Part shown: one piece after another, positions 1 to 7,856 of the stretch
Position numbering within the stretch: the stretch's first letter is position 1
Layout of the letters: each line of letters begins with the position of its first letter
Origin: Roseibium sp. HPY-6
GTDB taxonomy: Bacteria > Pseudomonadota > Alphaproteobacteria > Rhizobiales > Stappiaceae
Length of the DNA stretch: 64,000 nucleotides
Reading direction: 5' to 3'
NCBI RefSeq assembly: GCF_040530035.1
Contig: NZ_JBEWCD010000001.1
Location: 310,001 to 374,000, forward strand
Made by a program: the position numbers and the translations under genes
Notes under the pieces: model-generated
Databases searched by the model: none
What the model was told of the DNA's origin: nothing
The model's input: the letters and a program-made list of their open reading frames with translations, nothing else

Positions 1-368
1 AGCGATCAGGATGGCTTACCGGAGAACCCGCCCGAAAGGGGCGAGCAATCCCGTGGCGCGTGTTATGCAGATGCGAACCTGCCGTGTCAACGCCGATTTT
101 GCAAAGAAATGAACAAAATCAACATGACGCTCGAAACGGCAGCTTCGAACGTTGGGGATCACTCCGGTCACCTCTTCCGCCAGAGTGCATGCGCTCGTTT
201 CAAATGTCACCCGTTCTCCTTGTTTTTCCACCTATCCAGGCAAGATTTGTGCGTACCTGTGGACAGTTTATGCACCGTCGTTTTACCGCAGATCAACACT
301 CTTCCCTCCCTCCGAAACACAGTTGTGGTGGTGAACAGGACAGATACTGGTTGAAGGTGAATCGACAT

Positions 369-384
369 TGTTGTATCTACAACA
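369..384. promoter_or_regulatory. Perfect palindrome before the MarR gene (probable auto-operator)
   Basis: TGTTGTA-TC-TACAACA is a perfect inverted repeat with 7-base arms and a 2-base centre. It ends one base before the ATG at 386. MarR proteins bind palindromes of about this size and commonly repress their own gene, so this is a likely self-operator; that link is inference. The rest of 1-385 holds no gene I can support. Confidence 0.6.
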
Positions 385-385
385 T

Positions 386-874
386 ATGACCCGTTCGCTG
401 GACGACATAGATTTCACCGTCATGGGCCGGACGTGCTTCGGGCACACCGCGCGCCGCACGGCGAATCTCCTGACGCGCCACTATAATCGGCACATGGCAC
501 CGGTCGGACTGGAACTGACGCAGGCGCAGCTTCTTGCCGTTATCGCCGACGGCTCGGCTCCCTCAGCCTCTGCGATTGCCCGTTATCTCGGCATCGACCG
601 CTCGACCCTTGCCCGCAATCTCAAGCCTCTGGAGGCCGCCGGCCTGATCCGGCGCTGCGAAACCGGCGGGCGCACTGTGCTGCCGGTTCTGACACCTGTG
701 GGCGAAGCGAAGGTGATCGAGATCCATGAGGCCTGGACGAGAGCGCAGACAGAGCTGAGCACGCTACTGGGTCCCGAGGGGGCGGAAGCCGTTCGTGGCC
801 ACATGTCCGCCCTTCGAAAGGCTGTGCACATTCTGGAAGACGAGGACAAGGAAGCCGCGTCCGGCGGCGATTGA
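386..874 (+). CDS. MarR family transcriptional regulator
   Basis: A 162-residue winged-helix regulator. The central part has the MarR pattern: a dimerisation helix with LTQAQLLAVIAD, a recognition helix region with IARYLGIDRSTLARNLKPLEAAGLI, and a wing with TVLPVLTPVGEAKV. I chose the ATG at 386 because an upstream TTG (368) lies inside the palindrome at 369-384. An ATG at 421 is also possible. The thioesterase gene starts 24 bases downstream and is probably co-transcribed, so it may be the regulated target. The ligand cannot be told from the sequence. Confidence 0.88.
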   Translation: MTRSLDDIDFTVMGRTCFGHTARRTANLLTRHYNRHMAPVGLELTQAQLLAVIADGSAPSASAIARYLGIDRSTLARNLKPLEAAGLIRRCETGGRTVLPVLTPVGEAKVIEIHEAWTRAQTELSTLLGPEGAEAVRGHMSALRKAVHILEDEDKEAASGGD

Positions 875-898
875 AATGCAGGTTCACAAGGACATGTT

Positions 899-1402
899 AT
901 GAGTGACACGGACACGATCACCGAAAACGGCAAAACCCACCAACTCGGCGCTCTCCCCATGTCGGCTTTTGCGACGATGACAGGGCTCGACATTTTCAAG
1001 CACATGATGGCGGGTGAGCTGCCCGCCCCGCCGATCATGATTCATTCTAATATTAGAATGAAAGAATTCGAGGAGGGCCGTGCAGTCTTCTCCGGCCTTC
1101 CTGCCAAGGAGTTCCTCAACCCGCTCGGCACCGTTCACGGCGGCTGGATTTCTACGCTGATCGATACAGCACTTAGCTGCGCCGTCCATACGACGCTGAA
1201 ACCCGGTGAGTTCTATACGACCACATCGCTCAACGTGAATATGGTCCGCCCGCTTCATCCCGGGAGTGGTGAAGTTGTCTGTGAGGGACGAATCGTCCAC
1301 CGCGGCGCGAGATTGGCCACATCTGAAGGCGAGTTGCGGGACGCCAAAGGCAAGCTGATCGCCCATGGCACCGTGAGTTGCATGATTCTCAAGCCGTCTT
1401 GA
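899..1402 (+). CDS. PaaI-type hotdog-fold thioesterase
   Basis: A 167-residue protein of the PaaI/YdiI hotdog family, which hydrolyses acyl- or aryl-CoA thioesters. Visible features are the family core near residues 79-95 (NPLGTVHGGWISTLIDTAL, with the HGG turn and the Asp used for catalysis) and the later strand region TTSLNVNMVRPLHPG. An AAGGA ribosome site precedes the ATG. It follows the MarR gene in what looks like a two-gene unit. The substrate is unknown; detoxification of a CoA ester sensed by the MarR protein would be a reasonable guess. Confidence 0.85.
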   Translation: MSDTDTITENGKTHQLGALPMSAFATMTGLDIFKHMMAGELPAPPIMIHSNIRMKEFEEGRAVFSGLPAKEFLNPLGTVHGGWISTLIDTALSCAVHTTLKPGEFYTTTSLNVNMVRPLHPGSGEVVCEGRIVHRGARLATSEGELRDAKGKLIAHGTVSCMILKPS

Positions 1403-1502
1403 GGGTCAATTTTATACGCTGAATGCCGACGAATTATTGCCTGCAAGGCTAAAAGCTCGGACAGCGCATGGGCTACGGTTCAAACACCTCTCCTCCTCAC
1501 CG

Positions 1503-1567
1503 CCCCGGACCCGATCCGGGGTCATGTGCCGCAACCGCGAAGGGTCCCGGCTCAAGGCCGGGACGGC
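1503..1567. repeat. REP-like composite palindromic repeat
   Basis: Two GC-rich hairpins lie in the gap between the thioesterase gene and rlmB. The first is CCCCGGA-CCCGA-TCCGGGG (1503-1521). The second contains TCCCGGC-TCAAG-GCCGGGA and sits in a 25-base block (1543-1567) that recurs exactly at 3630-3654. Short dispersed palindromes like these are common between genes in alphaproteobacteria. Confidence 0.65.
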
Positions 1568-1649
1568 AGGTTCCTAACTGAAGCCATACGAGTCAATTAC
1601 AGGACATGCGCCCTTCCCCTCCGCTGTATTTATCGCTACAGCACTCGCC

Positions 1650-2471
1650 ATGACGGACAACTCTAAATCAGGGCGCCCCGGACAGCGGTCGGGTCAAAAG
1701 CCTTTCTATAAGAAGAAGACTGGTGGAAAACCCGCGCCCCGCAGGCCCGGTCTGCCGCCGGAGGGACCAGTCCTTCTCTATGGCCTCCATACAGTCGAAG
1801 CGGCCTTTGCCAACAAGGACCGCAAGCGTCTGAAGCTCTATGCCACCGAGAATGCGCAGAACCGCTTAGGTGAACGTGGCGTCCGGATCGACGTGCCCGT
1901 TGAGACCACGATGCCGCGTGCGCTGGATCGCATGGTCACCAAGGATGCAGTCCACCAGGGCATGATTCTGGAGGCCGATCCCCTGCCCGCCTATGGCGCG
2001 GAACATCTCAAAGGTGCGCGGCTTGTGCTGGCTCTGGACCAGGTCACCGACCCGCACAATGTCGGCGCCATCCTCAGATCCGCTGTCGCGCTTGACGCCG
2101 ATGCCGTTGTCACCACGGAACGCCATGCGCCGGAAGAAGGCCCTGTCCTTGCCAAATCGGCTTCCGGCGCCCTCGACATGATCAAGCATGTCCGCGTGAA
2201 GAACATGGCCAGGTTCGTGGGCGAAATGAAGGACAAGGGGTTCGGCTGCATTGCACTCGACAGTGACGGTCCTGCGAGCCTCGAGGACACCGCCTTCACG
2301 AACAAAACCGTCCTCGTTCTCGGCTCGGAGGGCAAAGGCGTCCGTCAGGGCGTGCGCGAGGCCTGCGGCCTTCTGGCCCGCCTCGACATGCCCGGAGAAA
2401 TACGATCACTCAATGTCTCCAATGCGGCGGTTCTTTCACTCTACGTGGCGCGCATGAAAATGGGGCTCTGA
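1650..2471 (+). CDS. rlmB: 23S rRNA 2'-O-ribose methyltransferase, RlmB/TrmH (SpoU) family
   Basis: A 273-residue SpoU-class SAM-dependent methyltransferase; RlmB methylates G2251 of 23S rRNA. After a basic, probably disordered N-terminus (residues 1-38, rich in Lys, Arg, Gly and Pro) there is a substrate-binding domain beginning LLYGLHTVEAA. The SPOUT knot domain follows: motif 1 (ALDQVTDPHNVGAILRSA), motif 2 (LVLGSEGKGVR) and motif 3 (IRSLNVSNAAVLSLYVAR). Length fits the family. The exact target nucleotide is assigned by family likeness only. Confidence 0.9.
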   Translation: MTDNSKSGRPGQRSGQKPFYKKKTGGKPAPRRPGLPPEGPVLLYGLHTVEAAFANKDRKRLKLYATENAQNRLGERGVRIDVPVETTMPRALDRMVTKDAVHQGMILEADPLPAYGAEHLKGARLVLALDQVTDPHNVGAILRSAVALDADAVVTTERHAPEEGPVLAKSASGALDMIKHVRVKNMARFVGEMKDKGFGCIALDSDGPASLEDTAFTNKTVLVLGSEGKGVRQGVREACGLLARLDMPGEIRSLNVSNAAVLSLYVARMKMGL

Positions 2472-2743
2472 GCTGAGGACGCGCATTCAGACCTGAACGA
2501 AATTCCACTGAAAATTTCCCGTAATAGTTTTAAATTTTATTCTCGCAATTTTTCTGAGTTTTAGCCTATCCTGTTCTCTGGAGCATCGCCCGAGCCGTCT
2601 TTTGCTGAAAGCCCGGAGAAGGAATGACCTTCCCGCAAGAAGCAAGCAGACGCTGTATTTTGGCAAGGGGTATGCGGTGGGATACACTTCGCGGACTGCC
2701 TGGCGAAACGGCAGATGGCCGGGCAGTTGCGCAAACAACTGGA

Positions 2744-3502
2744 ATGGGCGTGATGACTATCACCGGATTGAAGACAGCTTTTGCTGTCCTATGGGGCATG
2801 ACAGTGGCGATGCCCGCTTATGCCGATCCGTTTTCTGAGATCGACTTCAGCCAGATTAAAAATGTCATCTTCGAAGGCGAAAGCAGCAAGATCAACGTCA
2901 CCACGTCAAATGACGGGCCGGCCATGCTGCATGTGGTCAAATCGGGCCTGCGCGCGCAAAGCTGCCGGCCGATCGTGGAAACGCGCGTCATTCAGGCAAG
3001 TCTTTACGTCAACCTCCAGTTCAAGCAAAGCGACACGGGCGTCACCCGTCGTTGCAGCGTCCTGCTGGAAACCCAGTTGCCGACGGATGTTTCAGTCTCC
3101 ATTCACCAGCAGGCGACGATTGCGAGTTTCAAGGGACACTTTCAGGGCATATCGGTCGCGGGGACGAACTCCCAGGTCTCGCTGATCGGCCAGACCGAAA
3201 CCTTCAACCTGGAAAGCAGCAACTCCGTCGTCACAATCGACGGCAAGGTGAATGCCCTTGAGATCGATGCCAACCGGACCATCGCCGCGCTGCGCCTGAC
3301 GGATTTGAGCGAAACCAGGACACTGCGCATCCACGCCGACAATCTCGTCGCCGAAATCGGATTGCCTGAGAGCGCGCAGATCAAGCACAACATCAGGGCG
3401 ACCATCTCCGCTTTTGCCAGTTCGATCCCGCTCCAGCAGGAAGCCGATCTTGCCCTCGATATCCGCAGCGAGCTGATGTCCGGCAAATTGTTCGCGTTTT
3501 AG
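2744..3502 (+). CDS. Secreted DUF4097-like (adhesin-type beta-solenoid) protein
   Basis: About 252 residues with a signal peptide ending ...MTVAMPAYA followed by DPFSEIDF, so it is probably periplasmic or secreted. The body alternates short beta strands with polar turns (for example SVSIHQQATIASFKGHFQG and ISVAGTNSQVSLIGQTETF), the pattern of DUF4097 putative adhesins. No catalytic motif is seen. The start is uncertain: ATG at 2744 or 2753 places the signal peptide properly, while an ATG at 2624 has a strong GGAG site but would add a 40-residue leader. It stands alone, with an AT-rich upstream region (2500-2570). Confidence 0.5.
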   Translation: MGVMTITGLKTAFAVLWGMTVAMPAYADPFSEIDFSQIKNVIFEGESSKINVTTSNDGPAMLHVVKSGLRAQSCRPIVETRVIQASLYVNLQFKQSDTGVTRRCSVLLETQLPTDVSVSIHQQATIASFKGHFQGISVAGTNSQVSLIGQTETFNLESSNSVVTIDGKVNALEIDANRTIAALRLTDLSETRTLRIHADNLVAEIGLPESAQIKHNIRATISAFASSIPLQQEADLALDIRSELMSGKLFAF

Positions 3503-3629
3503 ATACAAGACCTCTCGAAAGTATCTCTCTATGCGGCACCCGCTGCCCCGGCCCCAAACCCAGGTGCTGAAGAAGTACGCCACCTTGGATCTTGTCTCTG
3601 AAACGAGAAACTGTTCTGCGCTGCTGAGA

Positions 3630-3654
3630 GGTCCCGGCTCAAGGCCGGGACGGC
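3630..3654. repeat. Second copy of the 25-base palindromic repeat
   Basis: This block repeats 1543-1567 exactly over 25 bases, including TCCCGGC-TCAAG-GCCGGGA, but lacks the adjoining CCCCGGA hairpin. It lies in the 376-base gap (3503-3878) between the DUF4097-like gene and tRNA-Thr. The same gap holds one DnaA-box-like nonamer (TTATCCACA, 3751-3759) and no gene I can support. Confidence 0.6.
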
Positions 3655-3878
3655 GAGTTGAGATTGGTTTTTCAAACTGACATCGACCACGGCCAATGCG
3701 CTTGTGCCTGTGCGCCGATGGCCTTCTTTCCGCGCTACCAAGTCAATCCATTATCCACAGCGGCTTTCCGATTTCGCGCGCGTTTTGAGGCACTTGACGG
3801 ATTTTCTTTTGGCTTGAGAGAATTTTTTCGTTTCAAGCATGGACAAGCGCGCCCAATCTGGTAGAAGCCATCCCCGGC

Positions 3879-3954
3879 GCCGGTATAGCTCAGCTGGTAG
3901 AGCACGTGATTTGTAATCTCGGGGTCGCGGGTTCGAATCCTGCTGCCGGCACCA
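3879..3954 (+). tRNA. tRNA-Thr (anticodon TGT)
   Basis: A 76-base cloverleaf with encoded CCA. The acceptor stem pairs GCCGGTA with TGCCGGC (one G-T pair), the D arm reads AGCTCAGCTGGTAGAGC, and the anticodon loop TTTGTAA carries TGT. The T arm contains GGTTCGAATCC. The anticodon stem CGTGA/TCTCG has one T-T mismatch in its middle. The tRNA borders the unusual gene cluster at 4.1-18.3 kb, which matters because tRNA 3' ends are frequent integration sites. Confidence 0.95.
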
Positions 3955-4115
3955 GTTTCCCAACAATCCAGATTGTGAACTAGACACCCACCCAGTCGCT
4001 ATGGTTCGGGTAGCGCCTTGGCGTTCCCAACGCGGTGCGACCTCGTTGGATGAAGAACGCTGGCACCCCGCCCTCGCCTGTCAGGCACAGGCAAAAAAAA
4101 GCCAAAGCATTCCGG

Positions 4116-4802
4116 TTACTTTGCCAGGATCGGATTGGAGCTGTAGCGATGAATGTATTCGTCGTGCGTGATCCTGGGTATACGGTGGATGTGCTGCCGG
4201 GCCCCTGGAACCAGTTCACTGAATATGGCGCGTTGCCAGCAGCTGCGCGTTTGTCCCGGATATGTCGAATAGTAGCCCGTAAAGTCCGTTTGCCAGACGA
4301 GCTGCTTGTCCAGAACGGTTATAAGCCTGCCGATCTGGTTTCGATGCGCTGCCTGTGCTTCGCGCGTTATCAGCATGAGTTCAATGCCGTGTTCTTTGCA
4401 GGTGCCCACGTTTGCGCGCGTCATGATCGACACAAAATCCCGGATACCATAGGCATAGCCGGAAGAGTTTCGGCCCGATTGCTCCCACCTGCTGGACCGG
4501 AAGTTTTTGTCGATCCAGCTTCGGTTGCCCACCCTGCCGACCTCATGTGGCCAGTGTGAGGGCCTGAAAAGGCTTGAAAAACCGCAGATGCGGTCCTCTT
4601 CGCAATCCATGATCACGTAGAGCGCGATCTGGTCATCGACCGCAAACTTTTCAGCCGTGTAATTTCCGACCAATGCATCGTTCTGAGACGTCAGCACAGT
4701 GTCGTGACGATAGGTCTCGAAACGATCGCGCGTCCGGCTGTTTGCCGGGTCGACGATATCAACGACCTTGTAGCGCGACTTCTGTTGAATGGAGCTGCTC
4801 AC
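4116..4802 (-). CDS. GNAT-like hypothetical protein, last gene of the leftward operon
   Basis: A 228-residue soluble protein I do not firmly recognise. The start is placed at a GTG (4802) that overlaps the stop of the preceding gene as GTGA. The middle resembles an acyl-CoA N-acyltransferase fold: a strand with ALYVIMDCEEDRICGFSSLF, then SWIDKNFRSS, a helix with GTCKEHGIELMLITREA, and a late hydrophobic stretch. The classical GNAT pyrophosphate loop is not evident. If GNAT is right, it may acylate a sugar or the peptide made by this cluster; that is inference. Confidence 0.5.
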   Translation of the reverse strand: MSSSIQQKSRYKVVDIVDPANSRTRDRFETYRHDTVLTSQNDALVGNYTAEKFAVDDQIALYVIMDCEEDRICGFSSLFRPSHWPHEVGRVGNRSWIDKNFRSSRWEQSGRNSSGYAYGIRDFVSIMTRANVGTCKEHGIELMLITREAQAAHRNQIGRLITVLDKQLVWQTDFTGYYSTYPGQTRSCWQRAIFSELVPGARQHIHRIPRITHDEYIHRYSSNPILAK

Positions 4803-5710
4803 GTTGCCCTGACTTCGTTGTTCGGAAAGTGGCGCGCCTGCCAAGCTTCATGATCAGGCGTGCGGTGAAGAAGATGCAGAAGACCGTCGTCTGACGGCGC
4901 AAGATCGCGGTCCGGATCATAGCCAATTCGCAGGAGATCAAAGTTCCGCCGCAGGTAGCTGTGCCCGCCGCCGGTCGGATGTGGCAAGTGCCGTATGGTG
5001 CCCTCGATCGCCGAAATCCTGGCCCCGGTAAGATCGGCAACCGCGTGGCACCACCTTCGATACGCCTTTTCGTAACCGGGAGCCCCGACGAGAAGGCGGG
5101 AGACGCAGTGGGACGTCATATCTCCCACAAATCCATGCGCCATGAGGTGGTCCCCCGTACCGGAGAGACATATGTCCAGCAATCCCGGCCCCTCGAAGAG
5201 CGATCGCCGGGCCGCCCAGGCAAATCCGGTGTGTCCATGTGCGGACATGCCGCCGTTCAGATCCGAACGGCCACTTACGAAACTCGCGGCGAAAGACATT
5301 TCCGGATCCGTTTGAACCTGCCCTTCTTCCGCGACCCTCACAGCCATGTCGAAAGGCTGCATCACCGCAACCTCGTCAAGCAGTCTCGAAGTCTCGACCA
5401 GCCAGTCAGGCCGTTCAAAAATGATATCGCAATCAGCCCAGACGATTTTTTCGTAGGCCCGGTCGAGCGATTGAACAGCCAGATTGAGAAGCCGTTCCTT
5501 GTGCCAGGAGTGATACTCCGTGCGGAGCTGAAGCACGCAGGCGCTTTTGGGCAGGAGGAAAGGCATGTCGTCATAGGCAAGCTCTGCCACGAAAACGGGC
5601 ACGGCCTGCCGGTCGAGGGCATCAAGAAAGGCTTCAAGGTTTTTTGCCCGTGCACTGCCCGGAGCCGCCGAAAAGACGCACGTGACCACGGCTGTATCGT
5701 GGCTGTTCAA
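4799..5710 (-). CDS. GT-A-like glycosyltransferase, paralogue 1 of 3
   Basis: A 303-residue protein whose N-terminal half looks like a GT-A nucleotide-sugar transferase. It has VVTCVFSAAPGSARAKNLEAF at the start, the block WHKERLLNLAVQSLDRAYEKIVWADCDIIF with a DCD motif in the usual metal-binding position, and GHTGFAWAARRSLFE further on. The products at 10680 and 11560 share these blocks (WQKERLLN, DGD or DVD, GHTGYAWAARR, GDHLMAHAF), so all three are paralogues. The start is a TTG overlapping the upstream stop as TTGA, which implies translational coupling. Donor and acceptor are unknown. Confidence 0.7.
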   Translation of the reverse strand: MNSHDTAVVTCVFSAAPGSARAKNLEAFLDALDRQAVPVFVAELAYDDMPFLLPKSACVLQLRTEYHSWHKERLLNLAVQSLDRAYEKIVWADCDIIFERPDWLVETSRLLDEVAVMQPFDMAVRVAEEGQVQTDPEMSFAASFVSGRSDLNGGMSAHGHTGFAWAARRSLFEGPGLLDICLSGTGDHLMAHGFVGDMTSHCVSRLLVGAPGYEKAYRRWCHAVADLTGARISAIEGTIRHLPHPTGGGHSYLRRNFDLLRIGYDPDRDLAPSDDGLLHLLHRTPDHEAWQARHFPNNEVRAT

Positions 5711-6858
5711 GCTTTTACCTCCGCAATCATCTGCCCCAGAAAGGATTCAAAGACCCGGTCGAAGCACCTGTTGTTGCGGAGCGCGACCTCTTGCGCGCGG
5801 CGGATCGCAGCTTCCCGATAAGCAGGCAGATCTTCTGCAATTTGGAGGATGGCCCCAGACATGCCGACAATATCAACAGGGTTGGCCGTTATTGTGCCAG
5901 GCACTTCGATATCGTTGGAGGTCAGGGTCGGAACACCAGCCGCCATCATTTCCCAGTTCAGGTAACCGAACGATTCGTCGAAAGACCCTTGAAGGAAGAT
6001 ATCGATTTCGGCGCGTGCATGACTTGAAAGCAGATGCGGCGGGACAAAGTCGTAGATCCGCACCGGTTGATGAAGCGCGTCAAAGACGCCGTGGGCATAA
6101 CGGCGCAGGCCCTCGCGGATACCGGGGGCGCATTCGTGTCCCAGGAAAAGAACAAGTTCGACCGGACGTGTGCGCGCCACCAAGGCAACAGCGTCCAACT
6201 GGTTCTTGAGGTTTTTCTGGTGGTTACTGCGCCCGCCCAATCCGATGGACAGCCGCGTTCTGTCCTCACGATCCCGAATTGGCTGCTGGATCAGCTTCGT
6301 ATCGCAAGGGTTGGCGATCCAAAGTATTTTTCCAGGCCCCGCCAGATGAGAGGTTCCGGCAATATCTCTCTCACCGACGCTGGAAAGATAGACCGACGGG
6401 GATCTTCTGGCAGCCTCCACCGCTTCCAGCCACCCCTCGGGAGACGCGGAGCCCGGCTCCAGCAAGAAGCTGTTCGGCGTATGGTTTGATTGAAGAAACA
6501 AGACGTCGGGCTGCTCCAGCGCCAATCGTTCCAGATCCCGGCCGCGCAGTGCGAATGCTCTCGACACCACCATTCTGGGCCGAAGGCGAAGAATGATCTC
6601 GATTAGATCGTCGCGGCTGCATCCCGGCAAGACGGCTTGCGGTACCAAGGCGCGCGCATTGTAGCCCAGCGAGGAAAGCCTTGCGCACCAGCGGGAGGAT
6701 TTTTCCGCAAACCAACCCGGCAAAGGCCACGGCCAATCCAGCGCGGCTGTCACATGAAGCACGTCAAGCCGATTGCCCGGCCTGGTACAGATGTCGAGGT
6801 CACGCGGCAAAAGGAAGAAGTCATCCCATGCATCGGAGAAACTGTTCTGTGGCTGCAC
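5707..6858 (-). CDS. GT-B glycosyltransferase, GT4-like
   Basis: A 383-residue protein with the two-domain layout of GT-B enzymes. The C-terminal domain has a UDP-sugar-type site: GLGGRSNHQKNLKNQLDAVA near residue 207, then QGSFDESFGYLNWEMMAAG, which contains the EX7E motif of GT4 retaining enzymes, and then VPTLTSND. The GTG start is preceded by AGGAG. It follows the phosphotransferase gene by 14 bases and overlaps the next glycosyltransferase gene by 4. No membrane segment or signal is seen, so it should act in the cytoplasm. Confidence 0.75.
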   Translation of the reverse strand: MQPQNSFSDAWDDFFLLPRDLDICTRPGNRLDVLHVTAALDWPWPLPGWFAEKSSRWCARLSSLGYNARALVPQAVLPGCSRDDLIEIILRLRPRMVVSRAFALRGRDLERLALEQPDVLFLQSNHTPNSFLLEPGSASPEGWLEAVEAARRSPSVYLSSVGERDIAGTSHLAGPGKILWIANPCDTKLIQQPIRDREDRTRLSIGLGGRSNHQKNLKNQLDAVALVARTRPVELVLFLGHECAPGIREGLRRYAHGVFDALHQPVRIYDFVPPHLLSSHARAEIDIFLQGSFDESFGYLNWEMMAAGVPTLTSNDIEVPGTITANPVDIVGMSGAILQIAEDLPAYREAAIRRAQEVALRNNRCFDRVFESFLGQMIAEVKA

Positions 6859-6872
6859 TTTTTGGCTCCTCC

Positions 6873-7853
6873 TCAGTGCTTTCCGCTCAACTCTGAGGCA
6901 AAACGTTGCTGATCCATCCGTATCGCGAGCGCGGCCTCCAGTTGTTCTTCGATGAATGTCCTGCTCGGAATAGTGCCGTCACGGCTGCGGCTGGCCCTCA
7001 GTCCAAGCCACCAGACCTTCCGCATGATCATGAGCGCGGTCAGTTTGCTCGCCACTTCCGGTGATTGAAATCCGGCATCGCGCATGAGACGGCAAAAGAA
7101 AAGTGCGTCGTCTTTCCCGCGCCGCATGTAGATGTCCCAGATAAGGGTCGCAATGTCGTATCCGGCGGGCGCAAGGCACGCGAATTCGGTATCGACGAAA
7201 AAAGCCTCGCCAGCCGAGGCAACAAGCGCATTATCTTCGTGGGCATCACCGTGGTTGATCTCCCACTGAAGCGTCGAACACTCCGTGTCCACATGATCGA
7301 GCAGCGATGCAATCGTCGGTTCGACCCATCCGGGATAAGCGCTCACCGCAATGATTTTCGGGCACGCGACTGACCGAAGGAAATGCGTGTCGAGACGCGG
7401 CGCAGCCTCATCGTCATATTCGATCTGAGGCTTGAACTTTGAAAAACGCGCCATGTGTTCGGCGAGTGCCTTGAAGTCGTCCACGCTTTTGACACGGTGA
7501 GACTGATGCAGATACTGCTCGCCGCTGAGAAGCAGGTCCCGCCCCTCGACGACGACTGCGCTCGACCATTCATCCAGATTGGTCCGCAGGCATGCGGGCC
7601 AGCCAAGCGACCGGCTGCACTGCGCGGCAAAGGATCGTTCGAACGCCACCCTGCGCCGATGGGCCTCCCCTGACGGATCCAGACGCATCAGATAGGGCGT
7701 GTCGCGGCTGACGGCGACAAACCCGTCGCGCAACGCCGGGTTCGTCACGATCGTGACATCCCGCAGCCCGAAGGCCTTGCCAAGGATCGAGACCATTTGA
7801 GGCGTATCAAGCGCGGCGGGTACGACCGACTGCTTCTGCAGATATGTGTGCAC
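6873..7853 (-). CDS. APH/choline-kinase-fold phosphotransferase
   Basis: A 326-residue kinase-like protein. The catalytic loop INHGDAHEDNALV (His201, Asp203, Asn208) and the metal-binding FFVDTEFACLAPAGYDIA (Asp221) match the aminoglycoside phosphotransferase family, which uses ATP to phosphorylate hydroxyl groups of small molecules. The GTG start is preceded by GGGAG at the end of the upstream gene. Resistance is not implied: members inside biosynthetic clusters can phosphorylate sugars, amino alcohols or peptide side chains, and this one lies between the radical SAM and glycosyltransferase genes. Confidence 0.75.
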   Translation of the reverse strand: MHTYLQKQSVVPAALDTPQMVSILGKAFGLRDVTIVTNPALRDGFVAVSRDTPYLMRLDPSGEAHRRRVAFERSFAAQCSRSLGWPACLRTNLDEWSSAVVVEGRDLLLSGEQYLHQSHRVKSVDDFKALAEHMARFSKFKPQIEYDDEAAPRLDTHFLRSVACPKIIAVSAYPGWVEPTIASLLDHVDTECSTLQWEINHGDAHEDNALVASAGEAFFVDTEFACLAPAGYDIATLIWDIYMRRGKDDALFFCRLMRDAGFQSPEVASKLTALMIMRKVWWLGLRASRSRDGTIPSRTFIEEQLEAALAIRMDQQRFASELSGKH

Positions 7854-7856
7854 CCG

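Noticed and set aside
16..231. Short leftward frame at the left edge
   Set aside because: No recognisable family and no continuation beyond its stop at 16; reads like an opposite-strand chance frame.
3751..3759. Perfect DnaA-box nonamer TTATCCACA
   Set aside because: A single copy with no cluster of boxes, no AT-rich unwinding region beside it and no replication genes. Chance occurrence is likely.
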